Shown: positions 12,101 through 24,512 of the stretch, piece after piece
How positions within the stretch are numbered: the stretch's first letter is position 1
Layout: each line of letters starts with the position of its first letter
NCBI GenBank assembly: GCA_036674765.1
Contig: JARVKI010000059.1
Span: 62,001 to 126,000 of the forward strand
From: Seiridium cupressi
Lineage: Eukaryota; Ascomycota; Sordariomycetes; Amphisphaeriales; Sporocadaceae
Reading direction: 5' to 3'
DNA: 64,000 nucleotides
The notes under the pieces: model-generated
Databases searched by the model: none
The model's input: only the letters and a program-made list of their open reading frames with translations
Told to the model about the DNA's origin: nothing
Program-made: the position numbers and the translations under genes

Positions 12101-12660
12101 GGTCTAGACCCGAGTGCCCGATCAAGCTTAGTAGAGGCTCTACCAGCAGGCTTGTGTCTGTCTCAGCATCATAGAATTAACCCAGTCAAAATCTGAAACA
12201 GCATCCCATTAGCCAATGTGGTATGGATTTGATGCATTGCATTCCGTTGCGCGAAGGGCAGTAACGTGAAAATGAGTCGTTATTAGGTCAATAAGCAGAA
12301 CTTGAATCCATCGCTATGTCATGCTAGCCTTTGCGCAAATGCTACCTGATCATCATGTGCCACATTGAGTAGCAGAAATGGACTATAGATAGTATTCCTG
12401 CCATGGAGTGAACGAACAATTTATCCAGATTTCTGGTCGAAAGATACCTGCCTCTGTAGCGATACACATATCCTACTCAGCCATCCCCAGTGCGAATGCG
12501 GCCAGCACCAACTTGAGCGTTTTTGCGAAATCAAAATCCCAAACGTCTCATCCTAATGAAGATATATGCGGCATAGAAACAGGATAGCATATTTCTCCAG
12601 ACAGGTTGCCTGCTCACTCAAGTTCTTTCCGGTGAAAACATTGGATTTGGTGACCTGCTA
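9168..12660. other. gene-free stretch
   Basis: About 3.5 kb with only short, unconvincing frames on both strands. No RNA gene, transposase or long repeat was recognised. It separates the biosynthetic genes from the BrlA-like regulator. Confidence 0.4.
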
Positions 12661-13784
12661 TTACTTTTTTGACTGGCTTCGCTTCTTCATGGTGTTTCTT
12701 CGCTTCGTCTTTAGCATTTCTTCCTCGTATTTTGCCACTGCTTCAGGGAAGTAATTTGTTCGCGCTGTTGCAGACCGTGCAGACTTAGTATGCAGAAGCA
12801 AGTGTTGCTTCCAATTATCCTTGCGATTGAAATTGTGGCCGCAATATTCGCATTGAACAGTATTGGCGTCCGGGTTGTGCACTCTGGAAGATCGGGTTAG
12901 TTAAGCTCTTGAATGCTTTTCTCGGTCATCAAAACTCACGACTCCATGTGCCGCTTGAGATGCTCAGATCTTTTGTAGCCCTTCTTCCCCACGCATTCGG
13001 GCATTTGGCACTTATGTGTACCAGGCTTTATCTGGCCTATGTTTGGGCCCAGAGTGCTGCCATATCTGCCTCTCTTGGTGACCTTACCGCCATTCTGAAT
13101 ACGATGGAGAATGGCCGACTTGTGTTGGGCACTTTCAATCGGCAGTTGTCTCCTCGTGTTGATAGGATGGTATGGTGATGGCAAGGTACTTCTTTCAGGG
13201 AGTGCCATGTTCCTGAGGGATAATGTTAAGGATGGTTGGTCGTTACTCAGATACTCGAGAGAATTTTCCGGTTGATATGGCCATAGGGTATTGCTGTCAC
13301 AAGATCCGTTGTACAATGAGTATGGAGGTGGTGGGGCATTGAATGGTGATGAACTCATATGATCCGAAAATGAGTAATCTTCCATTGCCTGAAGAGTGGT
13401 AAAGTCAATTATGTCTCCATATGCCGGTACCGTTGTGTTCATGAGGGTTGCGTGCTCGATATTCATGTTGTATGGTGAGGGTGAGGCTTTCCTTGTTGGT
13501 ATTGATGGGAATGGGTCGCAGGTCGGAATCTCCGCTTTCGTATCTGAAGGTAAGTAATCACCCATTGATCGTTCAGATGGTGTGCAGTTGTATTCTGTTA
13601 CTAAGCTCAAACTCGTAGATGTGACATGCTGTTGGGGTGTGGACCGCCCCGACCGGGGCGTGATAGGTGCGCAAGATCCAGCACTCGAGAAGCTGCGAGC
13701 CGATGAAGTGCTCGATAACTTGCTTCCAAAGTCAAAGTCTTCATCAATATAATCCAAGGAGATGTTCAGATTGAAGTGATCCAT
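12661..13784 (-). CDS. BrlA-like C2H2 zinc-finger transcription factor
   Basis: Two exons (13784-12940, 12883-12661; GTGAGT donor, CCAG acceptor, phase 2) give 355 residues. The frame is open upstream to 13913 but has no earlier ATG, so 13784 (MDHFNLNISLDYIDEDF) is the start. The long N-terminal part is low in complexity, rich in S, T and P (TPRSGRSTP). The C-terminus carries two C2H2 fingers: an atypical first (CQMPEC...EHLKRHMESVH, with 14 residues between second Cys and first His) and a standard second (CEYCGHNFNRKDNWKQHLLLH). A basic tail KTKRRNTMKKRSQSKK follows. The EHLKRH / NRKDNWKQH finger pair with a basic tail resembles BrlA, the central regulator of conidiation. It need not be the true orthologue, because related factors also control secondary metabolism. 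Nearest recognisable regulator to the prenyltransferase cluster. Confidence 0.8.
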
Positions 13785-16700
13785 CGTGAGTGACACCCCC
13801 AAAAACAAGGGACTATCACAGCAATCAACAAATGAGTGAATATGATGCTTTGTTGGCGCAATACCGACGAAGAAGTCTGTTGGAGGAGACAGAGGAATGA
13901 GGGGGTAGTCCAACAGATATAGAGGTCTAGTGCTATTGAAATTAGAAGTCTATCCATCCCTTGAAGTCTTTCATAGGTCGCATCAGGACTAACTCGGCAT
14001 GGTCAAATTGATAGTAGGCACTCGGACCCAAAAACCACAAGCAGAGCCTCTAAGAGGAATGTTGCTCACAGAACTGTGGAGTGGCGTCTGAATTGTGAGA
14101 AAGAAAAAAGGAGATGTGCAACAAGCCGCGACGCTAGAAGTACCTTTGGCAATGGAACCGCAGCATGAGTTTGCATCATCCTTAAGCCACTAGATTCAAG
14201 CGGGCGGTACATCATATCACCCTACAACAGAGCTTACGATAACACTGGGTGGAATGGAAATCTGGGCCAATTCGAGGCACAATCGTGGCCCGAGAACTCG
14301 GGTAGACCAGGATATCACAAAGCGAGAACAACCAACGTGCATTAGACAGCAGGCCCCCAACTAAATTGATCAGCTCCCCATCAGCGGGGTAATTTCGAGT
14401 GCAATCTTATAATTAGAAATCAATTTGCGAATGTACATGTTTCGATGCGACAGCTCAAAAGTAGCCATTGGCTTCCATTTTCCAGATGGTCAAAAGCAAT
14501 TTGAGCCTGCTTGGACGCGGTACGGTAGACCGGGTACGTACTCGATCGTAGGGGCACGACTTGAGACAGGCTCGCTGGAATCAAAGGTAGAAAATAGTTT
14601 GACACTTTCAGGAATGAGCTCAGGAATGATGTACATATATCGTGGCCCGCGTGTCTCGCGGCGGAGGCAAAACAGACGTGACGTGTTTGCGGGAGTACTC
14701 AGTGATCAGCAACGATGCCCCGCGGTCGGCCGATGAAATCTGGACATGGGCTGTGCTCAATCCTTTGTTGTTGTGTTGTCAGCGATGCAAACATTGAAGA
14801 CCACCATCCTCATTTGGCGCCGCAGGAACCTCGACCCATGGACAAGTTGTTTGCTATGCGCGCATGACCAGCCTACCTGTGGCTAAGAAAAGCTTGTAGA
14901 GCATCCTGGAAAGTCTGCCGCAGAGGCCGCAGGGACCAAGTCCTTTAGCCGGGGGCTAAGCTGTTTGACCATGACCAAGATAACAGTGCCAGTGTGACTA
15001 CAATGTAACAAATATGATACCTGGATTGCGCCTTGTGCAAGCTGGGGTATTTGATATTACGCCATAAGAATAGCAGCGCTTTTGGACACGCTGGGTAGGC
15101 GCAATCAACGGTTCCTGGCAAGGGCTTGACTTGCCTTGTCAGCACTCTAAATATGAGACACGTTCTGCCATCTTGACTGTACGCCACAGGGTCGTGAATC
15201 TAGGCCCGCCTGGTCTACTATTGGTGGCAGACAGGGCGACTGACTCTAGCCGGCGAAAGGGGCAAAAGGTTTGTGACGCTCTGCATGAGAAGCAAGACGA
15301 TAAGAAGAAGAGACTGCGGAGAAATCTCACGTCACCTAAAATGTACCAACGACTACAATATAATGTGCACTAAGCCGCCCGACGGCAGTGAACAGGAGGT
15401 CATGGCTTCTAGGGGTCAACCCCACTGGACCGGTCCCACTAATTAGCACTACATGTAGTCTGGCCTTTTGGTATACGGACGCGCCCAATCTCGTTTAATA
15501 CATTGATGAGCACAATTGGATGCCAACAGTCTCGGGTCTCAACACAAGCTTTATTTTTTTCGCGCCTAGTGGGAGCATTGTGCTCATCGTGGATACAATA
15601 CACATTTGGACGTTACAAATCGGGATCGTCGTTATTGTCTTAAATCTCACAGACAAACGGAGCCGTGATTCATGGTCCTATTTAATCGTCACGGTACACG
15701 CAGTAATCTGCCTCGGACAGCATGCCGCTCGATTCGGTCGATGGGTTCTTGTGCTGGTTGTACACACCCGCTACCATGAGCCCTCCAGGGTCCCTGTCGC
15801 ACGGGTACCTTGGATGGCGGATGCATAGGGCGCAATGTGGAGAGACAACAGGCTTGTTTGAGGAGAAACACCACCATTCAGGCTTGCAGGATGAACGTCA
15901 GGCCCCGCATTATCTGGATCTCTGCTTCCTTACAATCCAATTTGAGTGACTTCGACGTCTAACTAGTTAGTCAATCGATTAGTTGCCAGTATCGCAGTGT
16001 GCCGGGCGGCGATACCCCGTGCATGATAGAACTATCTATCATTGTGTTGACTCCGGCTTTTAGGCACACCAGCTTCATTTCCAGGGTTTTCTTCTGCCAC
16101 AAAACCCCCGTGCTCAGTCTCGTTGACCATCAATAATACTCGGAGTATCCCTAATTTGACTGTTGCAGCAACGCATGTTCTCAATCAGACATCCACTCGA
16201 TGGTCAAGAAGCCAGCCGGGGGCACATTCCTGGAAAAGCAATCGAATATTTGATGAGTGTTCATGGCTCCGCAATCTAGTACAGCCACCATTTGCAGCCA
16301 TGAGGATGTCACTAGTATACATAGCGAAACCAGGGTGACTAATACTTATTCGCGAGACCTAGTAATATGTTATTCGGTTCTCTTCATCGTTTCAATGACC
16401 ATTAATTCGCAAAAGGGCCGGTGAGTACAGCCACCACCACTACCCAAGCACACCACCAAAGGCTGTAGCCGTTCAGTCCGTCATAAGTTGAAAGTTGCAG
16501 ACACACCAGAAACTCGTGAACAGATGATTGGGGGTGTGAGCGTTGACATATCATGCGTCTTGTATGATGAGGCACATCACACTGGTGTCGTGTAAGGCTT
16601 CAAAAAAGCAGTGTTGTTTTGAGGGACAGTCACATGGCATGATTCAGCGAGGTATTTGCATAATCGGGAAGACTATATGCGTGAAGCTTGCCACAGTTGA

Positions 16701-17010
16701 GCGATAGCGTACTTTACAAGCCCATCATGATGCCCTTCTGCAGCAAGCCCAGATTGTTACGGCACCCACATACCCATTACTGCAATACTAGATACGCCAA
16801 GTCTGCGTGAAGTCGTGAATCTCGGGGTGCCCAAGCGGGCCAGGTCACGGTCGCCGGCAGCTCCACATACATTACTTTCTGCAGGGATGGTAGTTCTTCA
16901 CTCACATGGGAAAGGGCCGTTATTGTACTGTATTTCTCACTACGTCTCATCTCGAGCCAAGACCTGATCTTGCTTAACTCCACGCTGGTCGCTCTACTGA
17001 CATGATCAAG
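13785..17010. other. gene-poor stretch upstream of BrlA-like gene
   Basis: Contains the promoter of the BrlA-like gene and then more than 2 kb with no convincing ORF. A 12-bp palindrome lies at 15448. Two unusually small minus/plus frames (near 16777-17112) have no recognisable domain. Confidence 0.4.
15448..15459. repeat. palindrome ACTACATGTAGT, copy 1
   Basis: Perfect 12-bp palindrome. Identical copies occur at 17475 and 59680, with near copies around 47791 and 60880. Confidence 0.6.
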
Positions 17011-17031
17011 TATAAATATCAAGTATAAATA
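17011..17031 (+). promoter_or_regulatory. tandem TATA boxes
   Basis: TATAAATA occurs twice (17011-17018 and 17024-17031) inside a direct repeat of ATCAAGTATAAATA. The boxes lie about 120-140 bp upstream of the small ORF at 17149, a suitable place for its core promoter. Confidence 0.5.
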
Positions 17032-17148
17032 GGCGCAGGTATACCACGAATGCGATGAGAGATTTGTTATGGTCAACTTTACTTCCAATACTTCTTTTCC
17101 GTCGGTTATCATCTAATGTAAAATTATCACACTTATCACCAATAAAAA

Positions 17149-17391
17149 ATGTGCCACGAGATAACTGTGTTCTTCAATTGTACGCAACACAATTGTCTGG
17201 ACAAGCGTTGGGTTATGCGATGTAGCGACTTCAAGGCGGACGGACGTTGTGACAACTCTGATTTACTTGAAAAGGATCAGAATAAAGGTGGGATGGTGAG
17301 GAACGAGTTTCTGAGTCGAGATACTTGCAGGATGCATAAAGCAAGAGGCATCGGTAAGCAGAAGATTCTGGTTCACTTTCTGTTTAGATAA
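17149..17391 (+). CDS. small cysteine-containing hypothetical protein
   Basis: An 80-residue frame starting MCHEITVFFNCTQHNC with further cysteines at about 25, 34 and 61. The ATG follows an A-rich leader (CAATAAAAA) and the tandem TATA boxes lie about 120 bp upstream, which supports a real transcript. Short fungal proteins beginning MCxEI with spaced Cys/His pairs are common in ascomycete annotations and have no known function. There is no signal peptide. The context is gene-poor. It could instead be the first exon of a longer spliced gene. Confidence 0.45.
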   Translation: MCHEITVFFNCTQHNCLDKRWVMRCSDFKADGRCDNSDLLEKDQNKGGMVRNEFLSRDTCRMHKARGIGKQKILVHFLFR

Positions 17392-17474
17392 GAAACAAAG
17401 ATAAATTGGATGATATACATGCTAATGTAATCTAGAAGATCTCCGTCGTGGGCTCTCTGTTTATTTGCGCGATG

Positions 17475-17486
17475 ACTACATGTAGT
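17475..17486. repeat. palindrome ACTACATGTAGT, copy 2
   Basis: Same 12-bp palindrome as at 15448. Here it extends to 14 bp (GACTACATGTAGTC). Confidence 0.6.
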
Positions 17487-19721
17487 CAATGAGATATGGC
17501 TTCGAGTGGGGCTCTTACAAGCGTAGATTCTCCACCTTGTTAAGTATGTGCCTACTCTCTGCACATAGACCCCAAGTCAGGGACTGTCGTGTGAGAGAAC
17601 CTTGGAGACGACTAAGATGCAGTTGATTACTGCTTGGGTTAGTCGCTAGATGGAGGAGAGCACACATCATTTTCATTTCCATATAGTGTTGTCTCAGTCG
17701 CAATATGGTATCGATCACGGCAAGTTATCGGGCTACACCGTGTTATTGTGGAGTGGATCACATTCAGCCCTATATATGCACTGTGCAACTTAAAATGAGC
17801 CGTACTTGCGCTTAAATAATATCACCATTGGATACTGAATATTTTTAATTCGTGATGAAGACGAAGCAAGTCCTTTTCAAATCTGATGCCTTGTATACAG
17901 TACGATTAGCCCGCGACAGGTTTTATCAACAAGGTTCGCTCTGAGGTAATGATTGTGGCGCGATGAGCGCTTGACAGCCAAGGTGGATGGATATATGCAG
18001 TTGTCAGGATCTCATACCTTGTTGACATTTCCCAGCACTTAAGGCATTAAGTATATAACTTTTTATACTTTCCCACAACAATTTCACGTTCATATTTGTG
18101 CCCACTGGAAAGCGTCCACCAATATAGACTTGTAGTACTTGGAATGCATTCTTGAGCTCCAAGTAGCATTACAGCGCTAGCTCCACTCGAGTTTGACTTG
18201 CTTTATGCCAACGCACAAAAAGCAACCAAGTCCGGGCGTCATTGACCAATTCAGAAAATTCTCCCGTCTCCTGCTGATGAACCGTTGTAATAACCTGGTG
18301 TGCGTGAGCTTCGAAAATCACAAATCCTTCAGATCTTCCAGATTACTGTAGGTCGATGATAAAGACACAGGAGTGACGCTATTTATTCCCAACAGGTTAT
18401 ATGAATACAAGGTCACTGTGGTGTAAATCCTCGTCATCCAGGAACACTGGCAACGCTGGAAAGGCTGGGCTCATCCACAGAGGATGGACGTCGCAACCTT
18501 GATGCTCTAGAACCTCAGAGATATCATGTATACCCATCCAGTGGTTATGCCAGCATAGCATCGTTGGTGTTTGCAATACAACGTGTCAATTGGTAACATT
18601 TAGCTAGCCCGACTACAAGTCTCGCACAGTGGGATCCTTGCAGAAGCCATAAGGGAACTTGTTCACCAGGGAAGGTCAGCAGATCATGCGATGCCGCAAC
18701 TTGTCATTCTAATCTCATTTGCTGCAACCACAAGAAATCCCTTCTGGCACTGGGCAATGCCTTAAACGCCTCTACTTATTGAAATCGCGAGGCAGGATCT
18801 TGCCCTCAAGAAGTCTCAGGACATCTTCGCCCTGCACGTCGAAAAGAAATAGAATCAACAAATGTGAAAAGCAAAGCACGCCAGCAATGCACTCAGCTGA
18901 AGCTTCGCCGATACAAGAATCACTCCGTGCAGCTAGCCGGATTATATCTGTCCTTCTGGCATATGGCTGAATACTGTATGAGGTGCAGCAATCTGCATGC
19001 AGTCGTGTTCGTTGCAGGGATTGTCATCCTTTCATGGAACAACGCTCAGCTCATCGTCGCTGCATATTGCCATTACTTTTCTGTAGCACGTCTTCGGTTA
19101 TCTGCCAACTGAAGCAACCCACCCATAGACCGCACTGGGTCTTCTACTTGTAGTACACATATACCGACAGGAGCTTCTCTTAAACCATCGGAGGGTCATG
19201 ACTAGACTACCTACTTAGGTATTCGTTACCATACCTCAACAAAAGGGCACCACTAAAAGCCCCCTGACTAGTGACACCATTTGTACTTTTCTTGTAATAT
19301 GCTAGCGGGGTTGTTATAGGAGCACTGAAGCGACGTCGGGCTACTCAGCACGCCGAGTCTCTCAAGCAGACGCATCCCAACTACAGGTATAATTTACCGC
19401 TAAGAAAGATCGTCATCGAATAGCTGTCACTGTTTAGGTATCGTATTACGAGCGATCTGACTATCTTCGCTTACGACGCGTGTGTATTTAGATAACCAAT
19501 CTCACTTCAGACTGCCCCAGATGAAATATGATGGCGCAGTGCTCTGGAACTTCAAACACGAGCACTTTGTCACACAAATAGAATAGATGGATGTCAAAAC
19601 GGGCAGCAGTAAACGTACAAGTAGAACCGCAGTAATCAGTGTAACTTACTGGGCATCATCATCGTCAAGAGGCATGGGTATGAACCGACAATGCGAAATC
19701 AAGGCACCAGGCACTCTTGCG

Positions 19722-20124
19722 TCAGGGCTTAGCTAGCTGCCTCACAAGGCTCCATTTTCTGTTGTGAGGGGTGTGGCCCAAGCAATGCTCCTGGAAATTG
19801 GCAGTATATTGATTGGGGAGCAGTGACTCGGACCTCCAGGTGTCTTTCTTACAGATATGACTGGCAAGATCCGCGGTAACAGTAGCGTTGACCTTGTCCC
19901 TGTCCAACATCGCTGCATAAGGGCGAACTCATCAGCTGTCAGCCCACCTATCATAAAGATCAATTAGTCTAGGCATGTACATTATGGGGTCTGCACAGGA
20001 CTGGAAGCTCACACTGCGCCGGCAGAAGCCAGAAGTCTAAGTTGCACCGCATGGCACGACTCGAGCCAAGTACGGCAATCAAGATGACCGCAGCCACGCT
20101 GTACACGTTTACACAAGCATGCAT
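19722..20124 (-). CDS. weak candidate small secreted protein
   Basis: An ATG at 20124 opens a hydrophobic N-terminus (VYSVAAVILIAVLGSSRA) resembling a signal peptide. A GTGAGC donor near 20010 and a GATAG acceptor near 19947, with a CTAAT branch-like site between, would join it to a downstream frame (GLTADEFALMQRC). A different frame in the same downstream region reads DKVNATVTADLASHICKKDTW, which looks more protein-like but is out of phase. Either a further splice event is missing or this is chance. Low confidence. Confidence 0.2.
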
Positions 20125-20485
20125 AATCACATCCGTGGCAGGCCGAATGGAGGAAGGGATTTGCAGAAAGCTTTTTTTGGACAAGACCCAATCAGCAAGA
20201 GTCTGCGTACAGTACTGGAGATACCAAAGCTTGGCAAACCCGAAAGCCCGGAACCTGACTAGGTTGAGTCGAGTTGAAGGGGAATGGTGAACATGAGCCA
20301 AGCACGGAACCGCGTGGATCCGTCTGAGTAGGTGCGCGTTGATTGGGTCAGAAACCTGCACAGCGCACTACAGGAGAAGTGCTATCCTAGTCTGCATGTG
20401 TGCGGTCAAGACCATGCTGGCGCGTGTTTGAGTGTGTTTGCTTTATCAACTACGGACCGCGGTCTACATTCGTCATCGCACGCGG

Positions 20486-22388
20486 CTATCCGATCAAGTC
20501 GTCGCCGGCATCGTCCATTGCATCCTGCAGCTCTTCCTCAGTTGCCTCGAGGCCCTCACTACTCATAAACTTGTTGTCCTTGTCATCGGCTGTGGAACAA
20601 ATGAGTTAGCCGATATTTCGGGATGCCGAGAAACAGAGGTCAGAATCGCTTTTGCGGCAGGAACTTACTCTTTGGTTCGACAAGCAGATTCTCCTGCACC
20701 TCACACTCGGTTAAGGTGGACCCCTCCCCGATCTCGCTGCGCTTGCCCAGGATACACCGAGTAAGTTTGCAGCTCTTACCGACCACAACGCCATCCATCA
20801 GCACACATTGGAACAACTTGGCACCTTCCTTAATCTGACAGTTGGCACCGATGACGCACTCCTTGATGGATGTCTTTTCTTCAACAGTAACGTTGTCAGC
20901 CAGCAGAGAGTCCTGCCTCGTGATTGTCGTCCGCGGCTTCACACCTTCGGGGTAAGCCACCTTCCGAGTATGGGCTAACATGGATGCATCTGCTCCTGCT
21001 TCCTCGACGGAGGGCAGCTTGGCCAGTTGTAACGATACTGCTAACAATAGCTGTGCCGTGTCCACACGGCGGATGAGAGGGGCATTAGGATCGGATGGTT
21101 GAATGTATGCTAGGATAGGAGGCACAGCAGGGCCTCGTAGTTTTGCTGAAGCCAAGGTGGTTCTTTCTTTAGAAATACCGATCGGCGGTGAGTGTAGCTC
21201 GGGAATGGGGGACGAATCTCTGTCACTGAATGGGCTTGTTATATCCTTGCCGTATCCAGCGCTGTCCTCAGGCGATTTGAGGACCTTTGGAAATCCGAAC
21301 TTCTCTGCCAAGCCGTCCTGCCAGGTTGACTTGGCCCACCACCCAATCACATCCTCGCCAATCGTTTCCAAACGTGGATTCTCCGAGATGAACTCTAGTA
21401 TCCAATGAGGCAAGACGTAGATGTGTGCGTCACGATGAGAAGTGAGCATCTTGAGTTTAGGGTGTTTGCGTAGAAGCCCATGTCGTAATGGAAAGCCCTT
21501 CTTCTCTTCTGTCAAGTCTTTCAGCGAGTCCGTGGGCATTGACAGAACCAGATTGGAAAGTTGGTGTAGCAGCGAGTCCTTGGACGCAGGTGCCGCTAAT
21601 GGCTGAAGCGTTGAGGTCGCGATGAAGTCAGTCTCTTCACCCTTGACAGGAGCAGCGGCCTTTGTCTCGTACCATACACCAAGACCTCCACTGGGCTTTG
21701 CGGGATCCGCATAGGGAGCGGTTGCGCGGACCATCCATGCTTGCAGAAGTTTGTCACCTCCAAGCTCACAGACCAGGTCACAGGGCAAGACTACGAAATC
21801 GGACGTCAAGGTCTTCTTGACTTCAGGCAATCGTAGTATCTCGGCTGTGCCTGTCGTCAAATCCAGGTCCTTGGGTGCGAGGAGATCTGGGCGCGGGTGT
21901 GGCAAGCCGGTCAAGAATGGGTTGGTGTTCAAGGCCGTTTGGATTGCCTTGGCAGCAGATGGTGGACAAATGAGTGTGATGTCTATTTTATGGTCAATTG
22001 TGACTTCGCATACGGTAGACATAGATGTGCCGAGCGCTTAAAGCGTATGACAAGCTGGGCAGAGGCTGGGCGAGGAGAAATGAAGAACCACGGATCTCTG
22101 GAAATGGATCGAATATCACATGCAACCTATTCAACCCAGAAGATGTAACACTGGGTAAAGAAAACTAGGAAAATTAAAGATGAGAGGTAATGAAATGACA
22201 CTCGTACCAGTTAGGCCCGTCCTATAGCAAAAGTCGAGGGGATACCACACCATAGGTCGATTGGCAACTGGCAACAGCGCCTTCGGGTTCTCATCTGTGT
22301 TTGCCGTGAAGGTCGGGAAGGAGGAGCCAGGCCCGCAGAGTATGATGGCCTGCAGGCCTGGCGAGGGCATCGAGATTGCATGAGGCAT
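20486..22388 (-). CDS. translation initiation factor eIF2B subunit gamma
   Basis: Three exons (22388-22208, 21982-20669, 20589-20486) give 532 residues with consistent phases. The ATG at 22388 begins MPHAISMPSPGLQAIILCGP; upstream in-frame codons lack an ATG. The N-terminal nucleotidyltransferase-like fold is clear (NPKALLPVANRPMVWYPLDF, then DITLICPP after the intron). The C-terminal third has hexapeptide repeats of a left-handed beta helix (IKECVIGANCQIKEGAKLF, then GKSCKLTRCILGKRSEIGEG). An acidic tail ends EEELQDAMDDAGDDLIG. eIF2B is the nucleotide exchange factor for eIF2, and gamma is part of the catalytic subcomplex (yeast Gcd1 family). The first intron, 225 nt, is long for this locus. 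Divergent from the Pex22-like gene. Confidence 0.92.
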
Positions 22389-23176
22389 GTTTGTGCGTTG
22401 CGATGCTGAGAAAGACTCGGATGCCAAATGGCTAGCGGGGTGCGAAACCCGACGGGAGAATTTGCTCTGCCGCTACTCGATTTCCCCAGTCCCGGAGTCG
22501 ATCGTGAGGGTTGCGAAGTTGATACGATTCAAGAGTCTTCCGATGGTAAATTGTGAAGCGAGCGCGGCAGTCACAGTAGCACGTTCATAATAGGGCTGGG
22601 CAAAAGCTACAACTGAACGGCTTTCTCATGAAGAGTCATCGCCAATTGATGCGTAAGGTGGGGCCTTCATGAATGTCGGCCAATCAACGGTCGATGCAGC
22701 GATGGATAATGTTTGATTCGCGGTTCACCGCAAGCACAATGCGACAAAAGCTTCGATTGGGTGTCAAGTTATGCATCAAACTCCAAGAATCAGGGCTTGA
22801 GGCTGTATTCAAGATCTGCATGCCTCGAGAGAAACCCGTCCATGTCCTCCATGTCCACTGCCCGTTCTATTCACTCGGTACATGTTCGGCACTCAACACT
22901 GGCTGGGCGCCAGCTTGGGGTTGCCCCGCTAACAGATCGGCCTCGGTTCCTTGTCCGACTCGTGCAGCGGCCGTGGCCCCGTCAGCCTTGCAGGTCAACA
23001 ACTCACACCAGCCACCGCATCTTGGACATCGAAAGCTGATAATAGCTGCCCAGCCCACGAATTACGAGCTGCGTTCCATGTCCTAGCGTCGCCGCCCGAG
23101 CCCACTGCTTGTCTCTGTATTTTGCGCCTGTTCATCAAGGCAGTAATGTGTTATGCGATGGTACCTACCTGAATAA
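22389..23176. promoter_or_regulatory. divergent promoter region, eIF2B gamma / Pex22-like
   Basis: About 790 bp between divergent start codons. The open frames in it overlap each other on several frames and look like chance. No specific site assigned. Confidence 0.45.
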
Positions 23177-24512
23177 ATGTCGTCCGATTCAAGATCCCGC
23201 CGCCGAGGCGTTTGGAGCCACTGGGTTCCACTGGCTGTCACCGTGACCGTTGCGACTGTCGGTATAGCGGCATGGGCCTGGAGCCAGCGACAAGGCGACG
23301 AAGAGGAGGAGGAGGAGGAGGATCATCCGCCGGCTGACCTCGACTACGAGAACGCAGATTATGGCGATAACCCGGCCTACGGCGCGAGCGATCGCAACAC
23401 CCAGTACTCGAAAGCTCCCAGCGCTACGTATGGCGTCACCGACCCGCACCTAGAAGCGCAGCAGAATGCTGGCTGGGGGAACACCATGTCTGGTGCCTTG
23501 CGCAGGACACCCAGTCCGCAGCAGTTCCTCAGCAATGCTGGCAAGGCTGTGACGGCCGGTGTGGGAGCTGTCGGCGCCGCCATGGGCAGTGCATTGGCCG
23601 CTATACGAGAGGAGGACAAGAACGCATATGTGGATCATGAGACATGGTCAGAAGAGGCAGATGCCAGGAAAGACAAGGACAAGCACCCGAGTCAATTGCG
23701 CGATCCCAGCAAGCGGAGGAAGACTGTCGCCGTAGTCGTCTCGGCCGACACGAACATGGGAGATTTTGACGACGACGGCTTCCATGAGCATGCGGTACCA
23801 AATCCCAGAATACCATAATGACTACAGCCCAGCCTTGCTGACACCTGCTTCCAGTCCATACTATCCCACATACCCCGGAACACAGATTTCTCCAAGGTCA
23901 AGCTCTTCATCTTGATATACTCTCCAGGTCTCAAGGAAAATGTCCTTGGAGCGCCAGCAAGTAACCTGCCTCCGGCTTCTCTAAGTTCTTCATTCTCAAA
24001 CATTAGTCACAACCAGGCCCAAACACCCGGGGACGAGGCAAAGAGCCCATTGTACGTTCCTTTTTCATCCCTATTCCCGCTAGCCTTGTCGCGCTAACCT
24101 CATCAGGCTGAAATCAACCGGCGACGCAGCATTCAACGCTGTCTATTCTCAGGCTCTGACTTTAGTCGAAAAGGAGACCATGATCATGCCGTTCCAGTCA
24201 GAAAATGGCCACGTCCACATCCTGCACCATCTCCAGCCTGAGATTGTCTACCTACAAGAGTCGCTGGCTGGAGATAGTGGTATCCATATTACGCGATTGC
24301 AAGCATGGCTCAGATACGACGTCATTCTTGTTGTTGGAGCTGACGGCGGCCATGGCGGTCTTGCTGATAGTGAGTCTGAGGCTGAGAGGCCAGACAAAAA
24401 TGAGAAGTGGTGGCAGAGAGAGGACAGGGTAGGACGCGGAAGAGGTGTTGTTGTTGTCGACAGCCTGAGGGTCAGCGATGATTGGGCCCGCAGGGTTCAG
24501 GGAAAAGAGTAG
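23177..24512 (+). CDS. Pex22-like peroxisomal membrane protein (peroxin)
   Basis: Three exons (23177-23794, 23855-24051, 24107-24512) give 406 residues with matching phases. The N-terminus is short and basic (SRSRRRGVW), followed by a single membrane segment VPLAVTVTVATVGIAAWAW (about 17-35) and an acidic run of glutamates. A low-complexity middle leads to a soluble C-terminal domain (FSKVKLFILIYSPGL, ILHHLQPEIVYLQESLAGD, YDVILVVGAD). This layout matches the filamentous-fungal Pex22-like proteins, which anchor the ubiquitin-conjugating enzyme Pex4 on the peroxisome. It is about twice the size of yeast Pex22. The assignment rests on architecture and remembered family features, not on an alignment. 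Confidence 0.65.

Larger units (their letters stand above)
17392..20485. other. gene-poor stretch
   Basis: About 3 kb with no firm gene. It includes the second ACTACATGTAGT palindrome (17475). A minus-strand open stretch ends near 18777 with VQGEDVLRLLEGKILPRDF and has no usable start. A weak candidate secreted protein lies at 19722-20124 (separate entry). Confidence 0.4.

Noticed and set aside
13785..13913. longer N-terminus for the BrlA-like protein
   Set aside because: The frame is open but begins with TTG; the first ATG is at 13784.
16777..17112. 111-codon minus-strand frame
   Set aside because: It covers the tandem TATA boxes of the small ORF at 17149 and shows no recognisable motif.
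18770..18990. minus-strand open stretch ending VQGEDVLRLLEGKILPRDF
   Set aside because: Protein-like over its last 25 residues only, no start and no splice partner found.
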